From Plesiocystis pacifica SIR-1 (lineage in GTDB: Bacteria > Myxococcota_A > Polyangia > Nannocystales > Nannocystaceae): a DNA stretch of 62,588 bases. A model generated the notes under the pieces. The model was not told the DNA's origin. It made no database searches and saw nothing but the letters and a program-made list of their open reading frames with translations. Position 1 is the first letter of the stretch. Every line of letters begins with the position of its first letter. The DNA is taken from NCBI RefSeq assembly GCF_000170895.1, contig NZ_ABCS01000058.1:1-62588 (forward strand), written 5' to 3'. A program made the translations under genes and the position numbers. Positions 53,648 to 61,369 of the stretch are shown piece after piece.

Positions 53648-54214
53648 ATGTCGCCCTCGCTGTACGCCGCCGTCCTCGGCGACCGCTTCGCGGAGCTCGG
53701 CCCGACCTTGCGCGGCTTCCATAGCCAGCGCGAGGGCGGCCGCGCCCGCGGCGAGGTCCGCGTGACCCACGGCGCGAGCGCCCTCGCCCGCGTGGCTGCT
53801 TGGCTGATGCGCGCGCCCAAGGCCGGCGCGGGCGTGGACGTCCAGCTCGCGGTCCACGTCGACTCCGGCCGCGCCCTCGAGCGCTGGGACCGGAGCTTCG
53901 ACGGCCACGCCCTGCGCACCCGGCAGTGGCGCGCGGGGCCCCACCTCGTCGAGGCCGTGGGTCCGATCTACCTGCACTTCGACCTGCGCGTGGACGGGGG
54001 CGCGATGACCTTCGAGCACCGGCGCACGAGCGTGCTCGGCCTGCCCCTGCCCCGCGCCCTCTCCCCCCGCGTCACCGCCCAGGTCGCGGACTCCGAGGCC
54101 CGAGACGGTCAGTGGCTCGTCGACGTGCGCATCGCCCTGCCCCTCGTCGGCCTCGTCGTCCGCTACGCGGGCGCCATGGATACCCTGGACCCCCCAGCTG
54201 CGGAGCCCCCGTGA
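53648..54214 (+). CDS. DUF4166-type protein
   Basis: The 188-residue protein starts LYAAVLGDRFAELGPTLRGFH, the usual opening of DUF4166, and the rest is strand-rich (VAAWLMRAPKAG, a repeated VHVDSGRALERWDRSF, and a FEHRRTSVLGLPLP segment). The function is unknown. It overlaps the next gene by GTGA (54211-54214), which suggests coupling. Confidence 0.75.
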   Translation: MSPSLYAAVLGDRFAELGPTLRGFHSQREGGRARGEVRVTHGASALARVAAWLMRAPKAGAGVDVQLAVHVDSGRALERWDRSFDGHALRTRQWRAGPHLVEAVGPIYLHFDLRVDGGAMTFEHRRTSVLGLPLPRALSPRVTAQVADSEARDGQWLVDVRIALPLVGLVVRYAGAMDTLDPPAAEPP

Positions 54215-54741
54215 CCGCGCCCAGGAAGCTGCTGAGCAAGCGCGCGCGCAAGTGGACCTTGTGGGTCCACATCCTCGCGTCGATGCTGTGGCTCGGGGCC
54301 GCCGTGGCGATGATGGTCCTGAGCTTCGCCCGCCCCTCCCAGGCCCAGGGCGACGCGGCCTTTCACGCCTTTTGCCTGGCGGTCAAGCTCGTCGACGACT
54401 TCGTGATCATCGGCAGCTGCGGCCTGTCAGCCCTCTCGGGCCTGCTGTTGTCCTGGAAGACCCCGTGGGGCTTCTTTCGCTACTGGTGGGTCGCCGTCAA
54501 GATCGTGCTCACGGCCCTCTTGCTGACCGTCGGCGCGTCGGTCATCGGGCCGTGGATCAACGAGCTCGAGGCCCTCGCGCGGGACCACGGCGCGGCCGCC
54601 TCGGCCACGCCGCGCTTTGCCTTCATCGACGTCGGCGTGGGCATCCTCGGGGTCACGCAAATTCTCATCCTGGGCTTCGTGCTCCACGCCTCGGTCCAAA
54701 AGCCGTGGGGCAAGCGCGAGCCCCGGCCCACGGCTAGCTGA
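54211..54741 (+). CDS. Four-helix membrane protein, DUF2269-like
   Basis: The 176-residue protein starts at a GTG that overlaps the previous stop. It has four hydrophobic segments: KWTLWVHILASMLWLGAAVAM; FVIIGSCGLSALSGLLLSW; AVKIVLTALLLTVGASVIG; GVGILGVTQILILGFVLH. Pairs of His and Trp in the first helix recall DUF2269. The role is unknown; it is probably an inner-membrane partner of the DUF4166 protein. Confidence 0.7.
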   Translation: MTAPRKLLSKRARKWTLWVHILASMLWLGAAVAMMVLSFARPSQAQGDAAFHAFCLAVKLVDDFVIIGSCGLSALSGLLLSWKTPWGFFRYWWVAVKIVLTALLLTVGASVIGPWINELEALARDHGAAASATPRFAFIDVGVGILGVTQILILGFVLHASVQKPWGKREPRPTAS

Positions 54742-54818
54742 ACAGCCGCGCGAAGGTGCGTCCGGGGTCTCCAGTTTTGCAAAGACTCGACAGCGAGTTT
54801 CATGGTGCGCGAGCGAGC

Positions 54819-55338
54819 ATGTGCGGCGAGCGGATCCGCGTCGCCTGCTGCCGCGGGCCCTCGAAGGTCCGGACCCGCCACCTTCAAAGACTCCTGACCC
54901 AGACACGGCCGCTCTCGGCGAGCCAGCGCGCGTCCTTGATCCGCGGGCTGTGGGACGAGAGCTCGAGCGCGCGCGGCCAGCTTCGAGCTTGCCCAGCGCC
55001 TCGGCCCGGACGCGAGCGTTCTGCTCGACGATCTCCTGTGGTTCTTGCGGCCCCCCGTGCGCCCCAAGGACCCGCGCCCCGAGTCCGCGCTCCGGACCCT
55101 CGCGGCGATCGGTCCTGCCAGCGCCCCCGCCCTTCGCAAGGTCCTGTTCAAACCCGCCGCCGTCCGGGTCAACAACACGCGCCGCGAGGCCTTCATGGAC
55201 TGGCTCGCGGTCCTGGGGCCCGCGGCCGCGCCCGCCCGGCGCCACGTCGACGCGACCCTCGCCGAGGCCCCCGGATCCACCCCCGAGAGCCTCCGAGCCG
55301 CGGCCCTTCGCGCCCGCGAAGCCCTCGACGAGCTGTAA
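54819..55338 (+). pseudogene. HEAT-like gene remnant with frameshift near 54965
   Basis: One frame reads LSASQRASLIRGLWDESSSA. A second frame continues as ASFELAQRLGPDASVLLDDLL and then RPESALRTLAAIGPASAPALRKVLF and MDWLAVLGPAAAPARRHVDATLAEA up to a stop at 55338. The junction lies in a gagcgcgcgcgg repeat (54965-54976) that could be one dinucleotide off. The helical pattern is HEAT-like. No convincing start or promoter is seen. It is probably a remnant, or sequence error in a small gene. Confidence 0.45.
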
Positions 55339-55478
55339 GCAGGCTGACATCGGGGGAGTCTTCGCCCTCGCCGAGGGGAACCCCGCCGTCGAGCGAGCGA
55401 GCACGCGACGAACCTCCCCGATCGAAACCGGGGTTGCCCTGCTGGAGACGTGCAGTCGGGCGCGCTTGACTGATCACG

Positions 55479-56690
55479 ATGCGAAGCTCCACTGCGACAC
55501 TGTCGACCTTACTGTCCGTTTCATGCGCCTGCCAGGCCGGGGCCGTCGAGTCCGCGACCGCGCAGCCAGCCGAGCGAGAGGCAACCGCGGCGGAGCCGAG
55601 CGTCAGCCAGCGCGAGCTCGAGACCCGCTTCATGCTCGCCCTGAGCCTGTTCGAGCGGGGCGCCTACGAGGACGCGGCCCAGGGCTTCGCCCAGCTCCTG
55701 CTCGACCTGCCCCAGGACGCCTCCGCCGACGACCTGCGCCACCTGCTCATCCAACACGTCGCCTGGGCGCGCATCGGCAGCTACGACGTCGGCGGCGACG
55801 CGAGCACCCTCGACGAGGGCGAGGACATGCTCGAGCGCTACCTGGTCCGACACGAGCGCCTGCTGCCCGACGCGGCCGGTGAGCGCGAGTCGATCTACGC
55901 CTTGCTCGCGGAGTTCCAGCTGCGCCGCGACCAGGAGCAGCCCCGCAACGTGCACGACGAGCTCAGCGCGCTGACCCGCGAGACCGCCGACGCCATCGCC
56001 GGCCAGCGCGCGAGCGCGGCCCGCTCCCGCCCCGACGCCCCGGTCTGGGAGATCGAGGTCGACACCATCCCCTGGGCCCGCCTCGACGACCCCAAGGTGA
56101 TGCGCAACCTCCGGTCCTCACGCTACGTCGGCGTGTCCCTGTTCAACGATCCCGGCGAGCCCTTCAACCCGACCCGCGTGCTCGTGCGCGGCTGGGTCTC
56201 CAAGGGCCAGCTGCAGGCCGTCGGGCGCGAGACCGTCGCCGCCTTGCGGCGCTCTCGCCCGGCCCTCGAGGCCTGCTACGAGAACGCCCTCGGGCGGGGC
56301 CAGGCCGGCGAGCTCGAGCGCGTCGCCCTCGACCTGCGCTGGGCTGACGGGGACCTCGACGCCACGGAGTTCGCCGAGCAGGCCAACTTCGACGCGCCCG
56401 GCCAGGACTGCCTCGTCGCCGCGCTGCGCGAAGCTGGGGCCGCCGACGCGTCCGGGTCCGCCGACGGGGAGGCCCGGCTGCAGCTGAGCTTCTTCATTCA
56501 GCCCCAGCGCAGGCCTGGACGCGGCGACATGGACTACAGCTACTTCGGCCAGTGGGCGCCGCTCGACACCGGCGACATCAACTACGGCGCGCAGATCGAG
56601 GGGGTCCACGTCAGCCCGTGGTTCAACGCCGATCGGGCCCGGCGCCGCGGCTCGGGCCAGCCCCTGCGGCCCTTCCCCTACAGCCTCTAG
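55479..56690 (+). CDS. Exported protein with AgmX-type C-terminal domain
   Basis: The 403-residue protein begins with a signal with cysteines (SVSCACQAGA; possible lipoprotein or cleaved signal). A helical region follows (ERGAYEDAAQGFAQLLLDLP). The C-terminal domain has the paired cysteines of AgmX/PglI-like regions: ACYENALGRG, then QDCLVAALREAG and a strand LQLSFFIQP. These are seen in gliding-motility and type II-like complexes in myxobacteria. The related domain at the end of the pseudokinase (4262-6508) is a local parallel. The stop overlaps the convergent stop within a palindrome. Confidence 0.72.
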   Translation: MRSSTATLSTLLSVSCACQAGAVESATAQPAEREATAAEPSVSQRELETRFMLALSLFERGAYEDAAQGFAQLLLDLPQDASADDLRHLLIQHVAWARIGSYDVGGDASTLDEGEDMLERYLVRHERLLPDAAGERESIYALLAEFQLRRDQEQPRNVHDELSALTRETADAIAGQRASAARSRPDAPVWEIEVDTIPWARLDDPKVMRNLRSSRYVGVSLFNDPGEPFNPTRVLVRGWVSKGQLQAVGRETVAALRRSRPALEACYENALGRGQAGELERVALDLRWADGDLDATEFAEQANFDAPGQDCLVAALREAGAADASGSADGEARLQLSFFIQPQRRPGRGDMDYSYFGQWAPLDTGDINYGAQIEGVHVSPWFNADRARRRGSGQPLRPFPYSL

Positions 56691-57331
56691 AGGCTGCATG
56701 GGGTCGAGCAGGCCTCGAGCACGCACAGCGCCAAGGCCCCCGCCTCGGTGTCGCCGAGCTCGGGCTGCCCGCAGTCCACCATGCACGCGACCACCGTGCC
56801 CCCTTCGCCCACGCACTGCACGAAGCAGCTGCACTTGGTCGGCTGGGAGCACAGCTCGTAGTACTCGCAACACTCGGCCGCGGCGCACTCCTGACACTCG
56901 TCCTCGGCCACGAGCGGAACACAGGCCGTGTTCCCGGTGTCGAGGTCGAAGCCCTCGTCGAGGGGGAGGCCCTCGCCAGTGTCGAGGGGGCCCTCGCTGG
57001 TGTCGACGAGGCCCTCCTCGGAGCTGCCCCCCTCCTCCGTCGAGGTCGAGCCCTGTTCTTCGCTGGAGCCCTCCGAACCCGTGCCCGTCGACGATGAGCC
57101 AGTCGAGCTCTCCTCCGTCGACGTGGTCGCCTCGGCGCCCGAGCTGTCCGTCGAGCTCGATCCGCCCTGCTCCCCCTGCTCGCCGCTTTCGGTCTCCGTT
57201 GGGGTCTCCGTCCCCGCGCCCCCCTCGTCCGCCCCGTCCTCGCCGCGCGCGAAGTCGGGGTTGAACTGATGGCAGCCCAGCGTCGCCGCCGCCACGACCA
57301 GGACCCACCCACGACCATCAACGCGCGCCAT
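56687..57331 (-). CDS. Lipoprotein with Ser/Thr/Glu stalk and Cys-rich domain
   Basis: The 214-residue protein has the lipobox VAAATLGC and a long Ser/Thr/Glu/Gly stalk. A C-terminal domain of about 75 residues has about 13 cysteines (CQECAAAECCEYYELCSQ, then KCSCFVQCVG and later CSTPC). It lies directly downstream of vgrG on the same strand, 58 bp apart, so it could be co-transcribed. Such placement sometimes marks effectors or immunity proteins, but the lipobox points to a surface protein; no proof is available. Confidence 0.75.
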   Translation of the reverse strand: MARVDGRGWVLVVAAATLGCHQFNPDFARGEDGADEGGAGTETPTETESGEQGEQGGSSSTDSSGAEATTSTEESSTGSSSTGTGSEGSSEEQGSTSTEEGGSSEEGLVDTSEGPLDTGEGLPLDEGFDLDTGNTACVPLVAEDECQECAAAECCEYYELCSQPTKCSCFVQCVGEGGTVVACMVDCGQPELGDTEAGALALCVLEACSTPCSL

Positions 57332-57389
57332 TTCTCGATCATTGCGCACACCCACAAAAACCGCAACCGTCCTGTGGTTGAGGACCTAG

Positions 57390-59555
57390 CTAGTTGTCCG
57401 CGACGCTCTGGCCTTTGACCGATACGTTGCCCGAGCCTTTGATCTTGATATCGCTACCCTTGATGGTGACCTTGCCGTCCTCGCTCAAGGTCAACGACGC
57501 GTCGCCGCAGCGCAGGGTGAGCTTCTTGGCGGCCTCGACGATGAGCTTCTCCTCGCCCTTGACCGTCATCCGATCGCCCGCCTCGAGGCGGAGCTTGCCG
57601 TCGCTCGACAAGCTCAGGTCGGCGGAGGTGGCGAGGGTGGCGCTGCTGGCCTGGACGCCGTGGTCCCCGGTGATCGTCGTGGTCGCGTCCCCGCCCACGT
57701 CGAGGGTGTAGTGGCTGCCGACGCTGGTGTGCATCTCGGCGCTGACCGACTGCTCGATGTCCTCGCCCACGCGCAGGCGCAGGTCCTTGGCGATGTCCCA
57801 GATGACGTTCCCGCCCACGCGCAGGTTGTTCTCGCCGCCCACGCTGACGCTCTGGTCCCGGCCGACGGTGAGCGAGTGGTGGACCCCCACGCTGCCCTCG
57901 AGGTTGACCCCGACGACGAAGCGCTCGTTGACCCCGACGGCCTTGGTGCGCTCCCGGACCACCGTCAGCTGCTCGTCCCGGCCGACCTGCTGGCGCTTGT
58001 CGTTCTCGATCTCGATGGACCAGTCGCGCTCGCCGTGGAGGTAAATTTCCTCGGCCCCGGCGGCGTCCTCGAAGCGCAGCTCGTTGAAGCCCGCGCCGCC
58101 GGGGGAGGAGTCCGTGCGCCACCCGCTCTGGGTCTTGCGCTGGGGCAGGAGGAAGGGGGTCGGGCGCTCGCTGTTGTAGACGCAGCCCGTGACCAGGGGG
58201 CGGTCCGGGTTGCCCTCGAGGAACTCGACCACGACCTCCATGCCGACCCGGGGGATGAACTGGGCCCCCCAGCCGACCCCCGCCCACTGCTGCGCGCAGC
58301 GGATCCAGCACGAGGCCTCGGCGTCGTAGTCGGCCTGCTCCTCCCAGTAGAACTGGACCTTGACCCGCCCGTGCTCGTCGGTGTGGATCTCCTCGCTCGC
58401 GGGGCCGGTGACGATCGCCGTCTGCGGGCCGAATTCCCGGGGCTTGGGCGTCTTGGCCACCGGTCGGTGGGGCAGCTCGTAGGGCACGCACTCGAAGCGG
58501 TTGGCGTAGGTCGCCGTCGGTCCTTCGCGCGGCTCCTCGCGAGACTCCCCGCCGCGGTGCTCGACGCGGGTGATCAGGTACTCCACCTCGAAGTCGTGGT
58601 GCGCGTCGTCGCGGAGCACGAAGCGCAGCCCCGGGCGCATGGCGGTCGCGTTGCCGTGCCCGCGCAGCACCCGGGCGCCGAGGCCCTCGGCCGCGTGGCG
58701 ATCGTCGATGCGCTCGCGCAGGTCGTCGACGATGAAGCGGCGCTGGCCGTGGTCGAAGCGCCGGCGCTCGCGGCCGTGGTCGTCGGCCTCGCCGACGCTC
58801 GCCGAGACCAGCTGGGGCTGCGTCAACCAGTCGAAGTCCCGGCGCAGCACCCCCGTGCTGGTCATCGCCGCGCTCCACTCGAAGCCCTGGATCGACTCGA
58901 CGTCGGCCTCCCCCGGGTTGCTGAGGATCACCGGGAGCTCGCTGCCGTGGCCAAAGTTGTCGAGCTCGCCGTACTGGGCGTTGTCGTCGCGCAGGACCAC
59001 GGTCTCGCGCTGGCTCTCGGCGTCGTGCTCGAAGGCGTAGCAGATCCCCTCCTCTTCGAGGAGGCGCGAGACGAAGGCGAAGTCCGACTCGCGGTACTGC
59101 ACGCAGTAGTCCCGGCGCTCGTCGCCGCGCTGGGTCTCGCCCAGGTCGAGCTCGCGGCCGTACTCGCCCAAGCCCTCACCCAGGACCTGTCCGACGATCT
59201 CGCGGACGCTGTGGTTTTGCCAGATCCGCGAGTTCACCCGCTGGTCCAGGATGCCCAGCGCCGACGCGATGTGAAAGCGCAGGTGTAGCTCGCCCCGCTC
59301 GAAGGCCAGGTAGTCCACGCGCGAGACCACCCCGCACAAGGCCTGCGCCTGCGCCCCGCGGGCGATGAGCAGCGCGGCCGAGCGGCCCAGGCAAGACTCG
59401 ACCTCGGGGTACTCGATGGCGGCGACGGCCTCGACCGTCGCCGTGTAGGGGTGGTCGAGGGCCTCGGTGATCGAGAAGGACAGGACCTGCCAGGCGGCGT
59501 CGATGCCCCCGGACAGGGTCAGCACGTAGCGGAGGGGGGGGAGTCGGGCGTACAT
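57390..59555 (-). CDS. vgrG: Type VI secretion tip protein VgrG (TssI)
   Basis: The 721-residue protein contains the gp27/gp44-like base (DYCVQYRESDFAFVSRLLEEEGICYAFEHD), the gp5 OB-fold linker (VVVEFLEGNPDRPLVTGCVYN, with the Rhs/VgrG FLEGNPDRP motif), and the long beta-helix (repeats such as SVGRDQSVSVGGENNLRVGG). It has no additional catalytic C-terminus. It forms the spike that the T6SS tail tube drives into target cells, and may carry adaptors or effectors encoded nearby. No other T6SS gene is in the window, so it is an orphan copy. Confidence 0.93.
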   Translation of the reverse strand: MYARLPPLRYVLTLSGGIDAAWQVLSFSITEALDHPYTATVEAVAAIEYPEVESCLGRSAALLIARGAQAQALCGVVSRVDYLAFERGELHLRFHIASALGILDQRVNSRIWQNHSVREIVGQVLGEGLGEYGRELDLGETQRGDERRDYCVQYRESDFAFVSRLLEEEGICYAFEHDAESQRETVVLRDDNAQYGELDNFGHGSELPVILSNPGEADVESIQGFEWSAAMTSTGVLRRDFDWLTQPQLVSASVGEADDHGRERRRFDHGQRRFIVDDLRERIDDRHAAEGLGARVLRGHGNATAMRPGLRFVLRDDAHHDFEVEYLITRVEHRGGESREEPREGPTATYANRFECVPYELPHRPVAKTPKPREFGPQTAIVTGPASEEIHTDEHGRVKVQFYWEEQADYDAEASCWIRCAQQWAGVGWGAQFIPRVGMEVVVEFLEGNPDRPLVTGCVYNSERPTPFLLPQRKTQSGWRTDSSPGGAGFNELRFEDAAGAEEIYLHGERDWSIEIENDKRQQVGRDEQLTVVRERTKAVGVNERFVVGVNLEGSVGVHHSLTVGRDQSVSVGGENNLRVGGNVIWDIAKDLRLRVGEDIEQSVSAEMHTSVGSHYTLDVGGDATTTITGDHGVQASSATLATSADLSLSSDGKLRLEAGDRMTVKGEEKLIVEAAKKLTLRCGDASLTLSEDGKVTIKGSDIKIKGSGNVSVKGQSVADN

Positions 59556-59691
59556 GGGCGGGACCTCGGGGGGTCCGGAGAACGACCCGAGCGCGGGCGC
59601 AGCTCCACGAGACGCGCTCGGACGGGTCGCGCCAGGAGACTCTACCGCAGGTCGTGCCCGAGCCCCCCGCCTCGGGGCCCAAGCCCGCGAG

Positions 59692-60222
59692 TCAGGCCGA
59701 GGTCTGCTTCTCCGCTTGCCACGCGTCGAGGATCCCGCGGGCGTCGTTGCGCTCGGGGTCCATCACTTCATCGTGCTCGTCCTTCTTGGTGGTGAGCTCG
59801 ACGACGTAGCCGTTGGGGTCACGAAAATAGATCGACGTCAACGCCTCGAGCTCCGCGGGGCCGTGAAACTCGAGGCCGACGGCCTTGGCCTTGATCTGGA
59901 TCGCCTTCATCGCCAGCGCGCCGACCTCGAGGGCGATGTGCAGATCCGAGGGATCCTGCTCCGTGAATTCGAATTCGACCTCCGGTAGCTCAAAGAAGGC
60001 GAGGTAAGACCCGTCACGCATCTGAAAGAAGATATGCAAGAGCGGCGTCTCGACGCCCGCCTCGGTCCGATCGCGCCGCAGCGAGCACGCGAGCGGCAAG
60101 CCGAGAAAATCCTCGTAAAAGGCGCGCGTCTCCTCGGCGTCCCGGCAACGGTTGGCGCTGTGGTGGAGCCCCTTGATGGGGATCAGGCTGTCTTTGAGCT
60201 GTTCGAGCTGTTTGCGTACCAC
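59692..60222 (-). CDS. VOC-family (glyoxalase/dioxygenase fold) protein
   Basis: The 176-residue protein carries the VOC pattern: GLHHSANRCRDAEETRAFYED, then FLGLPLAC, DLHIALEVG and IYFRDPNGYVVELT, with metal ligands His, His and Glu in the usual positions. VOC enzymes include glyoxalase I, dioxygenases and fosfomycin-type transferases. The substrate is unknown. The GTG start at 60222 is divergent from the AraC gene. Confidence 0.82.
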   Translation of the reverse strand: MVRKQLEQLKDSLIPIKGLHHSANRCRDAEETRAFYEDFLGLPLACSLRRDRTEAGVETPLLHIFFQMRDGSYLAFFELPEVEFEFTEQDPSDLHIALEVGALAMKAIQIKAKAVGLEFHGPAELEALTSIYFRDPNGYVVELTTKKDEHDEVMDPERNDARGILDAWQAEKQTSA

Positions 60223-60312
60223 CTGCAGACACTGACCCGGAGAGGCGGCCCCGTCATTGGCAGCAGGCGCCAACTTCTGCTCGTCTGATAGGATTGGGGT
60301 CGACGAGGCCCC

Positions 60313-61369
60313 ATGCGCGACTCGAAGCTCGCAGACAACGTTTACGTGGGGGAGTCCGTAGTTGACGGTACGATCATGGCCGCGATCACGGCCCGGCTGA
60401 TCGAGCACGGCCACGCGGCCAACGTTCCGCTCCCGGACCTGCTCGCCGAGGTCGGCTGGTCTGAGGCCCGGCCCCCGAGCCCAGACACCCGCGTCCCCTT
60501 CCCCGCGCACTGGGGCGTGTGGCGACGGATCCACGAGCGCGGAGTCGCCGGCGACTTCGGCCTCGGCTTTGGAGACGGCTTCGAGCTGAGCCGGCTCGGA
60601 GTCCTCGGCATGCTCATGACCCACAGCGCGACGGTCGAGGACGCCATGATGCAGCAGACCCGCTTCCAGCGCCTGCTCCTCGACACCCCCTTCAAGGTGA
60701 CGCGGCTCGAGCCCGACAAGCTCGTCGTCGAGCACCCGCCCCTGGCGATCGCCATGCAGCTGCCGCACATGATCGTCGCGGGCCTCGCCTACTGGATGCG
60801 GCTGCTCCGAGAGCTGACCGGCGCGCGCGTGGACGCCCTCGCCGTGGAGCTGCCTCACCCGCCGCTGGCCGAGCCCGAACGCTACCGCGCGAGCTTCGGC
60901 GTGGTCCCGACATTTGACGCGCCGCGGATCTCGCTGGAGGTCGACCGGCGCTGGTGGAGCGCCCCCGTGCGCGCCCAGCCGACTGGGCTCGAGACTTACC
61001 TCGAGACGCGCTCGCGCGCGCTGTTGCGGCAGCTCCCGACGCGCGGCGAGCAGCTCGACGTCGTCCGCGAGTACATCGTCGACGAGCTCCGTCACTGCCG
61101 CCGGCCGACGCTCGGCGCCGCGGCCCAGCGCGTCTGCGCGAGCACCCGCACGCTCCAGCGCAAGCTGCAGGCTGTCAGCATGAGCTTCGACGCCCTGCTC
61201 GACGAGGCCCGGCGGTGCCTGTCGATCGAGTACCTCGGTGACGATCGCCTGACGATCGGAGAGGTCGCCGTGGTCCTGGGCTACTCCGAACCGGCGACCT
61301 TCTATCGCGCCTTCAAGCGCTGGACAGGGGATGCCGCCGGGGGCCTACCGAGCGAGCCGCCCGGCCTGA
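60313..61369 (+). CDS. AraC-family regulator, frameshifted at a G-run
   Basis: As sequenced the frame continues into the next gene, but this appears to be a shift. The N-terminal domain has the arabinose-binding-type pattern of the large AraC group (SVVDGTIMAAITARLIEHGH, then a region GDFGLGFGDGFEL). HTH segments follow (LGAAAQRVCASTRTLQRKL and IGEVAVVLGYSEPATFYRAF). The end reads correctly as FKRWTGMPPGAYRASRPA with a stop at 61367-61369 if one G of the run 61327-61330 is removed. The stop overlaps the ATG of the next gene (TGATG), a normal coupling. So the gene is probably intact and followed by TIGR02270, and the apparent fusion comes from one extra base. Confidence 0.8.
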
